From Candidatus Gracilibacteria bacterium GN02-873 (GTDB taxonomy: Bacteria > Patescibacteriota > Gracilibacteria > BD1-5 > UBA2023): DNA of 64,000 nucleotides. The stretch lies in assembly GCA_003260345.1 (NCBI GenBank), contig MORC01000001.1, forward strand, positions 186,001 to 250,000, read 5' to 3'. Position 1 is the stretch's first letter; each line of letters starts with the position of its first letter. Of the stretch, positions 48,496 through 56,798 are shown one piece after another. Below the pieces are notes generated by a model. That model saw only the letters and a list, made by a program, of their open reading frames with translations, did no database searches and had not been told where the DNA came from. The translations under genes and the position numbers were made by a program.

Positions 48496-48708
48496 ATGCG
48501 CATAGAAACTCGTTTGCGGCCATTCATTTATATGGATGACGTTCGTTACGAGATAATCAGCACACCAGGCGTTCTCATAGGGGCTCGGGTGGGTCACACA
48601 GAATATCGTGTCGTTGCAATTAAAAAAGACCCAATGGGATCATACAAACAATTTGTCCGAATTGATGACGATTCAGATGAGTGGAGACTTGTTTCGTATT
48701 TATTCTGA
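48496..48708 (+). CDS. Small unknown protein whose frame reaches a TGA just before its terminator
   Basis: 70 residues from MRIETRLRPFIYMDDVRYEI, a beta-rich small protein (GARVGHTEYRVVAIKKD, RIDDDSDEWRLVSYLF). AGAGG lies directly before the ATG. At 48706-48708 the frame meets TGA, eight bases before a strong terminator hairpin. If TGA is glycine here as elsewhere, translation runs through the whole hairpin to a TAG at 48763, giving 89 residues and overlapping the convergent gene. The listed end marks the TGA. It is the only plausible gene in the window where TGA looks like a possible true stop. Confidence 0.5.
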   Translation: MRIETRLRPFIYMDDVRYEIISTPGVLIGARVGHTEYRVVAIKKDPMGSYKQFVRIDDDSDEWRLVSYLF

Positions 48709-48715
48709 AATCATA

Positions 48716-48745
48716 AAATCCCACCAAATGGTGGGATTTTTTTGA
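48716..48745. terminator. Strong bidirectional intrinsic terminator
   Basis: Stem AAATCCCACC / GGTGGGATTT with AAAT loop and T-runs on both sides, between convergent genes. Confidence 0.88.
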
Positions 48746-48751
48746 AAATAT

Positions 48752-49294
48752 TTATAAATTCATAGCATCCAAAAGATCGCCGATATTGTCACGATCATAG
48801 AAAAAAGAAAGATTTTCGATGCTGGCAAATTCTTTTTCGATAATATGATGCATAAAAGTTACGAGTGGATCGTAAAAATGATTAACATTGAGCAGCCCAA
48901 TTGGCTTGTCAAATTGTCCAACCTGCTTGAGTGTTAGTACCTCAAAAAATTCATCCATTGTTCCAAAACCGCCAGGCAAGACGATAATTGCGTCCGCATC
49001 GCTATACATTTTTACTTTTCGAACATCCATAGAATCCACGAGGCAAACATCCACGCCATCAACCTGAATACATTGCTCTGTTGCTTCCAAAAATCTTGGA
49101 AAAACCGCCGAAACCTGTCCGCCAGTAGATGCCACGCCATGCGCCACTGCGCCCATCAAGCCAACGCTTCCGCCCCCATAAATGAGCGAATGCCCGCGTC
49201 GTACGATTTCGCGTCCAAGCTCGATTGCTACTTTTTCATAATTTTCGCTATCTCCGAGGCGCGCGCCGCAGAATACACAAATTTTTTTCGACAT
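48752..49294 (-). CDS. LOG-family protein (nucleoside 5'-monophosphate phosphoribohydrolase)
   Basis: LOG proteins release a base from a nucleotide; the family includes cytokinin-activating enzymes. The 180 residues show KKICVFCGARLGDSENY, the phosphate-binding LIYGGGSVGLMGAVAHG, and the signature LPGGFGTMDEFFEVLT with the catalytic region VRKVKMYSDADAII before it. Start at MSKKICVF, because the ATG 18 bases upstream adds a non-conserved stretch. No TGA. Substrate in bacteria is commonly AMP-like, not proven here. Confidence 0.93.
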   Translation of the reverse strand: MSKKICVFCGARLGDSENYEKVAIELGREIVRRGHSLIYGGGSVGLMGAVAHGVASTGGQVSAVFPRFLEATEQCIQVDGVDVCLVDSMDVRKVKMYSDADAIIVLPGGFGTMDEFFEVLTLKQVGQFDKPIGLLNVNHFYDPLVTFMHHIIEKEFASIENLSFFYDRDNIGDLLDAMNL

Positions 49295-49491
49295 ATTTGC
49301 AAAAGTTATCAAATAAGCCTTTTCATTGTAAATTTTTTGCTCAAAAAGTCAATAAATCTCTATTTGGAGCGATTCAATATTTTTCAATTGTGAAATACAA
49401 ACCAAAAAAGTCCACCAGAAAAATTTTTCTTCCTTGAAAAAATAAAAAAATCTGCTACAATATTGATGTTTTAATTTTTAACAGAAAAAAT

Positions 49492-49752
49492 ATGCAATTC
49501 GATGTACGACGATTCCTTGCGGATCACCCAGCTGTTCAGCCACTTATTGAAGAACTTGAAGCGAAAAATGCTCACTTTGCAAAACTTCTTCAGTCTTACT
49601 ATGATATTTCTCACGAAATTGGTCGTGCTGATTCTGATGATGTTCCTGGCGAAGCGATGGAAGATTTGGCGCTTGATCAGAAGAAAAAAGAACGCCTTGC
49701 TATCAAGGATGAATTGATTGAAATGCTCAAAAAAGCCGGAGCTGACCTCTAA
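49492..49752 (+). CDS. DUF465 (YdcH-like) small helical protein
   Basis: 86 residues forming a helical hairpin: DVRRFLADHPAVQPLIEELE, NAHFAKLLQSYYDISHEIGR and KKKERLAIKDELIEMLKKAG match the DUF465 pattern (HP...I..L...D..F..L...Y......I...E...LKK.RL.LKDE). The family has no firm function. No TGA, its own terminator. Confidence 0.85.
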   Translation: MQFDVRRFLADHPAVQPLIEELEAKNAHFAKLLQSYYDISHEIGRADSDDVPGEAMEDLALDQKKKERLAIKDELIEMLKKAGADL

Positions 49753-49757
49753 AAATT

Positions 49758-49779
49758 TCCCGATTTTCGGGATTTTTTT
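49758..49779 (+). terminator. Intrinsic terminator after the DUF465 gene
   Basis: Stem TCCCGA / TCGGGA with TTT loop and T7. Confidence 0.85.
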
Positions 49780-49841
49780 ATGTGTGAAATGTTTTTTGAA
49801 GTATGCAAACATATTCTGATTGTGCATTTTGGGAAAATATT

Positions 49842-49954
49842 TTGACATTTTCAATTTTTATTATATAATCTCGTTCGTCAAGAGATGGCTTTGCCATTTT
49901 TTTGATACCTTTCATCAACCCGAGACTTTTGTCTCATCAATAGGAGATTTTATC
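49842..49954 (+). promoter_or_regulatory. Promoter and double-hairpin leader
   Basis: TTGACA (49842-49847), 16 bases, TATAAT (49864-49869). The leader holds a terminator-like hairpin ATGGC-TTT-GCCAT followed by T7 (49885-49903), a second stem GAGAC / GTCTC near 49922-49935, then TAGGAG as SD. The upstream gene already has its own terminator, so the first hairpin could be an attenuator. Confidence 0.7.
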
Positions 49955-50764
49955 ATGTCTAACGAGACTGAGAAACCTGAAACTCAACCCGACGAACCTC
50001 AGAAACAGAAATTGGAGCAAGATGAAGCCTTGTCCAAACCTGAAGATGAATCATCGAAACCTGAGGGTCAAGTAGCAGACGATCAACTTCCGCAAGAAGG
50101 CGATCCCAAAGCCACTGAACCCGAGGAAAGGGCTGAAGACCCTCAACCCAATCCGCGTATGCCACCAACCCCAATGCACCCTGTAACAAAAGCTGCACCT
50201 TGGGTGGCAATTGGATCCCTCCTGGCAATGTTGATCCTCTATCAATGTGGCTATTCAAGGGGGCAGTCCGAAGAACACATGAAAAACATTTCACGTGTTC
50301 CTGAGAAGGAAGTAGTTCTTCAAACTGACCCCAAGGCTATCGCGGAAGCTGTGCGAGCTGAGCGCGCCAAACAGCGCGTCCTGACAGAGGTACAACTCAG
50401 TATGTTCGTTAACGGTTTAGAGAAAAACTTGGACCAACTCAAGTCCGAGTTAGAGTATCGGCAACTTTGGGAACGGTTTGAGTCCGGCGAGGATGCTGGA
50501 CGTTGTACTAAAGGAGCCTACTCAGGACAGGTTTCATGCACGAGTGGCCTACGGGCCGATCTGAACGAGTATTTGGCTCGTCTGGAAGCAAGGAACGTCT
50601 GTGCATCTGGTGAGTGGACAGCAGTACAGTCTGATGCACCGACTGAATCTACTGCATCTGAGGCTTCAGCGCCTCAATCCGCACCTCCTCAGGTAGAGTA
50701 TCAAGATGAACTCGTCTTGAAATTCTGTCAGAGACCGGAATTTAGGTCCCCAGAGACTGAGTAG
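49955..50764 (+). CDS. Unknown membrane-anchored protein with acidic N-terminus
   Basis: 269 residues. The N-terminal 80 residues are Glu/Pro/Gln-rich and likely disordered (KPETQPDEPQKQKLEQDEA). One membrane helix follows (PWVAIGSLLAMLILYQCGY, about residue 84-102), then a helical part (EAVRAERAKQRVLTEVQLSM, LEKNLDQLKSELEYRQLW) and a region with several cysteines (RCTKGAYSGQVSCTSGL). It is much richer in G+C than its neighbours, uses GGN for glycine throughout and has a strong SD. No family recognised; the composition suggests a different origin. Confidence 0.7.
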   Translation: MSNETEKPETQPDEPQKQKLEQDEALSKPEDESSKPEGQVADDQLPQEGDPKATEPEERAEDPQPNPRMPPTPMHPVTKAAPWVAIGSLLAMLILYQCGYSRGQSEEHMKNISRVPEKEVVLQTDPKAIAEAVRAERAKQRVLTEVQLSMFVNGLEKNLDQLKSELEYRQLWERFESGEDAGRCTKGAYSGQVSCTSGLRADLNEYLARLEARNVCASGEWTAVQSDAPTESTASEASAPQSAPPQVEYQDELVLKFCQRPEFRSPETE

Positions 50765-50786
50765 TATATTCTTGGGTTGTGTTAAA

Positions 50787-50815
50787 AAAGGCCGTTCGCG
50801 AGAACGGTCTTTCTA
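50787..50815. terminator. Bidirectional intrinsic terminator
   Basis: Stem AAAGGCCGTTC / GAACGGTCTTT with GCGA loop, between convergent genes; the minus-strand gene stop lies at its edge. Confidence 0.85.
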
Positions 50816-51004
50816 TTTGGAAAAAATTTTTTCGGGATTTTGATTTTTTGAAAAATAATCCAGCGAAATTCCTGCCTGCGAAAATTCTTCATACGCGGCC
50901 TCAATTCATTGCTGCCTGCCAAAAATAAAGGCAGAATAAACGAGTGATAACACCAAAAAAATTCCAATAATTATCCAGAGGATGATGCGTTTTTTTTGGT
51001 TCAT
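50813..51004 (-). CDS. Small single-pass membrane protein
   Basis: 63 residues visible only with TGA as glycine: MNQKKRIILWIIIGIFLVLS and on through LVYSAFIFGRQQGIEAAYEE. A positive N-terminus and one helix are followed by a soluble tail (FSQAGISLDYFSKNQ). The TGA codon is the glycine of QQG. It stops at TAG next to the terminator. Similar helix-plus-RxQGxxxAY segments occur in small anchored bacterial proteins, but no family is assigned. Confidence 0.6.
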
Positions 51005-51124
51005 ATTTTGAAAATTATAGGGCGATTATATTTTTTTCTCGGAAAATGTAAAATTTTTCAAAAGTCTTTTTATTTGCTTTTTTAATTTTTTTTCTTATAG
51101 TAGTTGCGCTCATTAAAAAATTTT

Positions 51125-52081
51125 ATGAACAAACGAAATAATCAAAATTCAAATCCAGCGCTGGCGGTTGCGTATGTTGTTTTGGCGTGTGTGGCAATTT
51201 TTTTGGTCGCACATTTTGTGCTCGGAAATAAAAATTCTGATAACACAGATTCATCAAAAATAGCTTCTGGTTCAGATTTGCAGGGATGTACTCGTGAGTA
51301 TGATCCAGTTTGTGGCTCAAATGGTATTGAATATAAAAATTCTTGTTTGGCGGATTTGGCTCGTGCAACTTACACAAAGGGATCTTGTACAACGCAGAAT
51401 AATTCAGAAAATTCTTCGACAGGAACTACAACTGATAAAAAAACTGCTACGGGAACGACTGCTACTGGTGCAACTGATTCTTCTGAGAAAAAAACTGACG
51501 CATGTGAAGATATTTATAGTCCAGTTTGTGGTTCTGATGGGCAAACATATGAAAATCTTTGCCGAGCGCAAAATGCTCAGGTAACGGTGCAACATTCTGG
51601 TGCTTGTCAAGCCAAAAAAACGACAAGTACAGGATCCACACAAAATTCTTCAAAAAACACCAATTCTTCTTCATCAACTTCTTCTTCATCAACTACTACA
51701 ATACTTCCAAGCGAAAATGAAGGGGCAACTTCAACAGGAAAACTCGGAAATTATGATGAAAAAAAATATCATCTGTATTCCAATGAGGCTGTAGGGTATA
51801 GCTTTGCATTTCCAAAAAATACTTCATATCAGGGATACGGCCCACGCGATGGGGCGACTCACACGCTCGCGATCTCAACATCAGGTTCTGGTGCAGAAAA
51901 TTTTGAATCGGCTGATGTAAAAGTGTATTATTACAAAAAAACTCCTGCAAATCCACCTACGTCTTCACAAGCAATTACGCTCGAAAATGGCTCGACAGTC
52001 TACGTTTCGTCAGACAATACTTCTGACGCAAAAGTGCAAAATATTGTCAAAACGATTACAGAAAGTGTTTCCAAAAATTAA
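51125..52081 (+). CDS. Membrane-anchored double Kazal-type inhibitor-like protein
   Basis: 318 residues. An N-terminal membrane segment (NPALAVAYVVLACVAIFLVA, about residue 10-29) is followed by two Kazal domains: CTREYDPVCGSNGIEYKNSC (about 55-75, next Cys in KGSC) and CEDIYSPVCGSDGQTYENLC (about 126-146, next Cys in SGAC). Both keep the PVCGSxGxxYxNxC core. A Ser/Thr-rich linker leads to a C-terminal beta domain (YSNEAVGYSFAFPKNTSYQG). Kazal domains inhibit serine proteases. Start chosen at MNKRNNQ; an in-frame ATG lies 21 bases upstream. No TGA. Confidence 0.9.
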   Translation: MNKRNNQNSNPALAVAYVVLACVAIFLVAHFVLGNKNSDNTDSSKIASGSDLQGCTREYDPVCGSNGIEYKNSCLADLARATYTKGSCTTQNNSENSSTGTTTDKKTATGTTATGATDSSEKKTDACEDIYSPVCGSDGQTYENLCRAQNAQVTVQHSGACQAKKTTSTGSTQNSSKNTNSSSSTSSSSTTTILPSENEGATSTGKLGNYDEKKYHLYSNEAVGYSFAFPKNTSYQGYGPRDGATHTLAISTSGSGAENFESADVKVYYYKKTPANPPTSSQAITLENGSTVYVSSDNTSDAKVQNIVKTITESVSKN

Positions 52082-52105
52082 AAATTCCCAAAAGGGAATT
52101 TTTTG
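52082..52105 (+). terminator. Intrinsic terminator after the Kazal gene
   Basis: Stem AAATTCCC / GGGAATTT with AAAA loop and T6. Confidence 0.8.
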
Positions 52106-52117
52106 TTGCAAATTCTA

Positions 52118-52254
52118 CAAAAAAGGAGGCATCAAGCGATGCCTCAAATAATGTTGATTAAGTAGGAGAAATAAATGCTTTTGTCTAATCGATACAAATC
52201 TCCCTCTTGAGTTATTAACGAAGGGGATTATAAAAATTTTTTCCAAAAAGTCAA
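52118..52254 (-). ncRNA. Candidate small RNA 1 (about 100 nt) with promoter and terminator
   Basis: On the minus strand: TTGACT (52249-52254), 16 bases, TATAAT (52227-52232), expected start near 52220, and an intrinsic terminator with stem GAGGCATC / GATGCCTC (52126-52145) followed by a T-run ending near 52118. Between them no ATG-led frame exists. A single-stranded stretch contains UUUCUCCUAC, complementary to SD-like sequence. The unit is repeated just downstream in altered form. Confidence 0.6.
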
Positions 52255-52263
52255 AAATAAATA

Positions 52264-52364
52264 TAAAAAAGAGGCATCAAGTGATGCCTTAAAATTTGAG
52301 AGGGAAGTATCAATGATACTATATCATTGATTCAATTATTATAAGTATTTTTCTAAAAAGTCAA
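52264..52364 (-). ncRNA. Candidate small RNA 2 (about 68 nt) with promoter and terminator
   Basis: Minus strand: TTGACT (52359-52364), 15 bases, TATAAT (52338-52343), start near 52331. The RNA would open with hairpin ATCAATGATA-TAG-TATCATTGAT (about 52309-52331), then a single-stranded ACTTCCCTCTC, then the terminator stem AGGCATCA / TGATGCCT (52272-52289) with T6. The hairpin-open stretch-terminator order is typical of trans-acting small RNAs. Its terminator resembles that of candidate 1. Confidence 0.6.
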
Positions 52365-52451
52365 GTAAAAATTTTTTTAATTTGAGAATGGTTTCAAGAT
52401 TTGCTTTTTTTGAAAAAATGTGCTATTTTGAGATTATATAATTTTATTTCT

Positions 52452-53399
52452 ATGGGAAATCAACTTGATAATCGACCATCTGAGATTCCGCTCAAGCCGA
52501 TTGAGACGCCGAAACTTTCTTGGAGAGAACAATTGCAGCAACAAATGCAGGATCTTTCTAAGCCGTTTCTTGCGACCGAAAGCGCAAAAATCTTTCGGCA
52601 TTATAGTGAGCGTGCGGCTGATGTTCGTAACAAAACATCGCACGAAATTCAAAAATTGCGAAAAGAGTTTCAAAATATTACGGTAACGCGTGAAAATTTT
52701 ATTGAGGTAAAAAGTCGTATCGCGTCGCTTCTGGAAGGACCAGAACAGATTGCACAGAATATTGATCTCCAACAGGGTGATAAATTTGTATGGAATGCCA
52801 CTTCAGAGACTATGATGATTGTGGGTGCGGATACAACGCTGAAATTTTCAATTCGATTTTTGCCATATTCTCGCGATGAACAAGCTCAAATTGATGCTAT
52901 TCAACCAGAAGAATCTCGCGAAAAAATGTTAAATCCTGGAAAAATTTTGGGAGATTGGCTCGTTCGTCGTGGTCCATTCCCTGGGAGAAAAAATAGTTGT
53001 GGCGCAAGTTGTGGAAAACTTCTTGAGGCATTTGGGCTTCGATCGGTTTTGCCGCAATCTGGCCGTGATGGAAAAAATTGGGATAAGATTATTGAAAATT
53101 ATGCTTCAGCATTTTTTGACAAAGTTCCGGTAAATCATCCAGACGATGCACCAGAAGGAAGTGTTGTCGTCTTTAAGGAAACGGCTCGACTTGGTTCTGC
53201 TGCGCGTAAAGCTCATGGACATGTGGAAATCAAGGGTTCCGATGGAATGTTTTATTCATATTATCGTTCGAGAAATGCGGCTGGCTCGTCCAGAACTTCC
53301 GAACGCGACCCAGCGAAATATCGTACTTTGACAGGCTTTACAGGTTACGCGTATGTGTACAATGGGAAGCCACTACCTGATCGTCGTGCTCGTGGCTAG
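52452..53399 (+). CDS. Protein with CHAP/NlpC-like C-terminal domain
   Basis: 315 residues. The N-terminal half is helical and charged (KLSWREQLQQQMQDLSKPFL, HYSERAADVRNKTSHEIQKL). The C-terminal half from about residue 175 looks like a cysteine peptidase/amidase: PFPGRKNSCGASCGKLLEAF (candidate catalytic Cys), GSVVVFKETARLG and KAHGHVEIKGSDGMFYSYY (candidate His in GHVEI), the order found in CHAP and NlpC/P60 enzymes that cut peptidoglycan. No signal peptide, so it may act inside or leave by another route. No TGA. The last 27 bases overlap the convergent gene. Confidence 0.6.
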   Translation: MGNQLDNRPSEIPLKPIETPKLSWREQLQQQMQDLSKPFLATESAKIFRHYSERAADVRNKTSHEIQKLRKEFQNITVTRENFIEVKSRIASLLEGPEQIAQNIDLQQGDKFVWNATSETMMIVGADTTLKFSIRFLPYSRDEQAQIDAIQPEESREKMLNPGKILGDWLVRRGPFPGRKNSCGASCGKLLEAFGLRSVLPQSGRDGKNWDKIIENYASAFFDKVPVNHPDDAPEGSVVVFKETARLGSAARKAHGHVEIKGSDGMFYSYYRSRNAAGSSRTSERDPAKYRTLTGFTGYAYVYNGKPLPDRRARG

Positions 53400-53915
53400 A
53401 CTTATGGCTTCATTATATTCTGGCATCAGATTTTTCACCAAATTCCAAAATCGTTTTTGGTGATTTTTTTCTTTGAGATGACAGATTTCATGAACAATCA
53501 CCGCATCAATAAATTTTTCATTTCCTCACAAAAATTCCGCCAAACGATAACTAAAATTCAAATTATTTTTCCCACTGCAACTGCCCCAACGAGTTTCAGA
53601 TTTTGTGATTTTTATTGTTCCGTATGCGGGAAAATCGGTTTTTTTGTGCCATTCTGCGACTTTCGGAATAATATATTTTTTCAAATTATTTTTCATTTCC
53701 AGAATTTCTGTTTCGCTCAGATTTTTTTTCGGATTTTTCAGATTTCTTTCACGCATTTTTTGTTGATTTTTCAAAATCCATTCAGATTTTTCTTCCAAAA
53801 ATTTTTCAACCAAAAAAAGCGGCGCACGCAAAGGTGCCCGCACAATAATTTCGGCATTTTTATTGATCTGAATCGCGAGAGTTTTGCGATTGGAACGAAT
53901 GAGTGTGTACTGCAT
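53373..53915 (-). CDS. YgjP-like M48-type metallopeptidase
   Basis: 180 residues. The family pattern is complete: MQYTLIRSNRKTLAIQINKN, ITKSETRWGSCSGKNNLNF (the WGSC motif), then AVIVHEICHLKEKNHQKRFW with the HExxH zinc site and the following His and Phe-Trp. The TGA codon (AEFLGGNEKF) must be glycine for the zinc motif to be translated at all. The start ATG lies one base after the DUF2130 stop. The 3' end overlaps the CHAP-like gene by 27 bases. Physiological role of YgjP proteins is not established. Confidence 0.9.
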
Positions 53916-53916
53916 T

Positions 53917-55122
53917 TTAAAAAATTTCTTCGCCGTCACCAAGTTCGAGGTAGTCTACTTTTGGTAATTGGCTTCCGATGAGGCCTTGCATATCGCCATA
54001 AAGTCGCGCTGTGTTGTCGATAACGCGACGAAGCTGTTTTTCGCGAGCCGACCAAAGCCGTTCCATTGCGCGCTTTTCTTTGTCGAGCTCGTCTTGCATC
54101 GTTGAAAATGCTTCGATGATATTTTCAATTTTGGCTTTAAATTCAGGAGAAATGAGATAATTGTAAATCACTTCCATTTTTTCGTCTTTTCCTTTGAGAG
54201 AATTTTGAACCTTTGTCATTTCAATCATTTGAACGCGCAAAATGCTTGCGAGCGGCAAAAGTGATTCATAATTTGTTACCCAAATATCGCGATATAAGCC
54301 AAAACTTTTCACGCCCTCGGGCAAAACATTTGACACCAAAACAGCGATTCCAGCGCCTGCACGAAGTCGATCTTCTTTGAGTTTTTCTACCCACGCTTCC
54401 GTCCAATTTTTTGTATTTTTTGATTCCCAAGCGATTTTTCCGACATTTTGACCAAATTCATTGCGAACATCTTGCACGAGATCAGCGCCACGAATGCCTT
54501 TTTCCACATCACTAATTGTATCAAATGGAAAATTCATCGCGAGCAATTCTTTGAGCGCGTTTTCTTGCAATTCGCCCTGAATCTGCATAGAGCCTTGCTC
54601 GGATTTTCGCTTTGCATCTTCGATAGATCGCTTCATTTGCTCGATTTGCTCATCTTTTGCGCGCAATCTTTTTTCATTTTCGAGGTTCATTTTTTCCATT
54701 TCGAGCGCCAATTTTTCCTGTGCCTGCTTTGAAAATTCATCTTCCAAGCGCTTTCGCTCTTCGAGTTTCGCTCTTTCTTTTTCGATTTCTAGATTTTTTT
54801 GCAAATTTTCAAATTCTGTTTGTTGACGCAAAAATTGCTCTTCTTTTTTTCGGGCTTCTTCGTCGCGTTTTCGTAAATTTTCCAATTCCAAAATTTGTTT
54901 TTTATTTTTTTCTTCCATTTCTTCGCGAATTTTTTTCGCTTCATTTTCCGCTTCTTTTCGTTGTTTTTCTATTTCTGCATTTGCCCACGCAAAAGCCTTT
55001 TTTTTCGTTTCTTCTTCCGTTTCTTTTTGAATTTTTGCGCGCATTTCTTCCAATTCGTGTTTTTGAATTTCGGAAAGGGAAAAATGATGGCCACAATTCG
55101 GGCAAGTGATTTGGTTTGACAT
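53917..55122 (-). CDS. DUF2130 protein: zinc ribbon, coiled coil and nuclease-like domain
   Basis: 401 residues. It starts MSNQITCPNCGHHFSLSEIQ (a half zinc ribbon), followed by a coiled coil of about 160 residues (EEETKKKAFAWANAEIEKQR and on), then the DUF2130 domain: LLAMNFPFDTISDVEKGIRG, ADLVQDVRNEFGQNVGKIAW and ESKNTKNWTEAWVEKLKED. The acidic residue followed by E-S-K resembles a PD-(D/E)XK nuclease core. Function unproven. No TGA. Start placed at MSNQ; the frame opens further upstream in non-conserved sequence. Confidence 0.9.
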   Translation of the reverse strand: MSNQITCPNCGHHFSLSEIQKHELEEMRAKIQKETEEETKKKAFAWANAEIEKQRKEAENEAKKIREEMEEKNKKQILELENLRKRDEEARKKEEQFLRQQTEFENLQKNLEIEKERAKLEERKRLEDEFSKQAQEKLALEMEKMNLENEKRLRAKDEQIEQMKRSIEDAKRKSEQGSMQIQGELQENALKELLAMNFPFDTISDVEKGIRGADLVQDVRNEFGQNVGKIAWESKNTKNWTEAWVEKLKEDRLRAGAGIAVLVSNVLPEGVKSFGLYRDIWVTNYESLLPLASILRVQMIEMTKVQNSLKGKDEKMEVIYNYLISPEFKAKIENIIEAFSTMQDELDKEKRAMERLWSAREKQLRRVIDNTARLYGDMQGLIGSQLPKVDYLELGDGEEIF

Positions 55123-55250
55123 ACAATTTTTTAAATTATTTGCATTATAAAAATTTTCCCAAAAAAACAAAATTTTTCTCTTCTTAAATTTACAAATTGA
55201 CTTTCAATGAATTTATATTATAATATTTTTACTTATATTTATTTTGGCCT

Positions 55251-56744
55251 ATGAATAGAGAAGGTTTTCAAAAAGCATTGACAAAAATTTTTCGTTACAA
55301 AATGGATAATAGCATTGTTCCAGGAATGCTCGAATATGTCAAAAATGCTGATGGAATGTACTATCCGAAGGAATTTTTCCCAGAAGGAATTGTCACGCCT
55401 GAGACTATTGACGCGGGAATTACGCGATTTTCAGCGCATTCTGACTGGATTCGAGGTTTTATGGAATGAGTCAATTTGAACAAAAACTTTACTGATTGGC
55501 AAAAAGAATTTTTGAATAATATTACCATGATGATGCTCGAACATTTGAAATGTTTTCAGAATGCGATTTTTCTGGAAGCGGAGAAGTGCGGTATTGAACT
55601 CAGTGACGCGGATCGAAAAAAATATGTGGATGAAGTGAATCGCTTGCAAAATGGTTATTACGGTCCAGAAATTTCTGAAATTCCAGAAGAAAAGGCTTTG
55701 GTAGGCGAACAATTGGAAGAAATTTTTCAAAAAAATAAAGAAAAAATCTCTCACGAGGAGTGCGTTATTTTTGAGAAATTTTTACAAAAATCAGGATTTA
55801 ATCAGGAAAATCCAAAAAAGGAAAAATCATCAGAGGTGACTTTGAGAAAAGAAAAATCAGAAAATTTGAAACAGATTCTTCTGGAAGAATCAGAAATTGT
55901 AGAAATTCTTAAAATGGTATTGGATTTGTATGAAATGCGCGATTGGACAGTTGAGGTGAATGAGAATCGAAAAATGTTCTCTGTACATTATGACGATAAA
56001 AAAATTATTTTGCCGAAAAATAAAATGACCTCAACTTCGCTTTTTCGTGTGCTAGAAGTGATGGATCATGAAATTGGCGTGCACGCGATTCGTGGCGTGA
56101 ATACACTTGCGACGCTCCAAATCGCCTGAATGTCATATTTGCCGCACGAAGAAGGAATGGCAGCCACTGCGGAAGATATGTTGGTTCATGATATGGCGAC
56201 TATTGAACCAAAAATTACACATCACCACCTGATTTCTTTTATTGCAGAAAATCTTGATTCGACGGAAACAGAACAAATGCTGAAAATCTATTTTCAGTTG
56301 ACTGATGCGCCCGAATATGATAAAATGGCACATGACTGGACAATGCGAATTAAGCGCTTTGTGAGCCACAAAATGCCAGGCGCCAACCGAAAGGATGTGT
56401 CATATTCGCGTGGAAATCGCGATATTGTCGAAAAATTAACCCCACTTTCTGATGATGAACGAAAAAAATTTTTCCAAGATTATTATTTTTCCAAATTGTC
56501 GTTTGACGATCAGAAATTTTTGCCAGAATTGCGAAAATTATTTCCAGAATCTGAGCAGAATTCGCTGTATCCGCAATGGGTTGGGAAAATTCTCTTTCGA
56601 AAATTGATTGGCGAAAAAATATTTTTCCAAGATTTTACCAAAAAAGATGGCCGATTTGTACACAATGTAAATTCTGAAACACAACGAAAAATCGTAAAAA
56701 TTCTTCAAAAAATTCAAACAATTCAAAAAAATATTTCACAATAA
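55251..56744 (+). CDS. MATCAP (DUF1704) family metallopeptidase 1
   Basis: 497 residues across two TGA glycines. The catalytic part has VLEVMDHEIGVHAIRGVNTL (HExxxH zinc motif, about residue 272-277) and, after the TGA glycine in QIAGMSYLPHEEGMAATAED, the downstream glutamate region typical of the family (normally EEGLA). Proteins of this group include eukaryotic tubulin-tail carboxypeptidases; bacterial members have unknown substrates. The N-terminal 220 residues are helical and particular to this protein. A homologous but diverged gene follows directly. Confidence 0.8.
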
Positions 56745-56798
56745 CATATGAATCACTCAAATATTTCTCATAATTCTCATGAAATTTCATAAGAACAA

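Noticed and set aside
52174..52440. An SD-led plus-strand frame (with TGA as glycine) across the candidate small RNA region
   Set aside because: It spans both hairpins and ends in the next promoter region, has no plausible promoter, and low-complexity Lys/Phe sequence. The minus-strand promoter-terminator pairs explain the region better, though it is kept as the refuting alternative.
54657..55109. Plus-strand frame antisense to the DUF2130 coiled coil
   Set aside because: Phe-rich translation is the expected mirror of a Lys/Glu-rich coiled coil.
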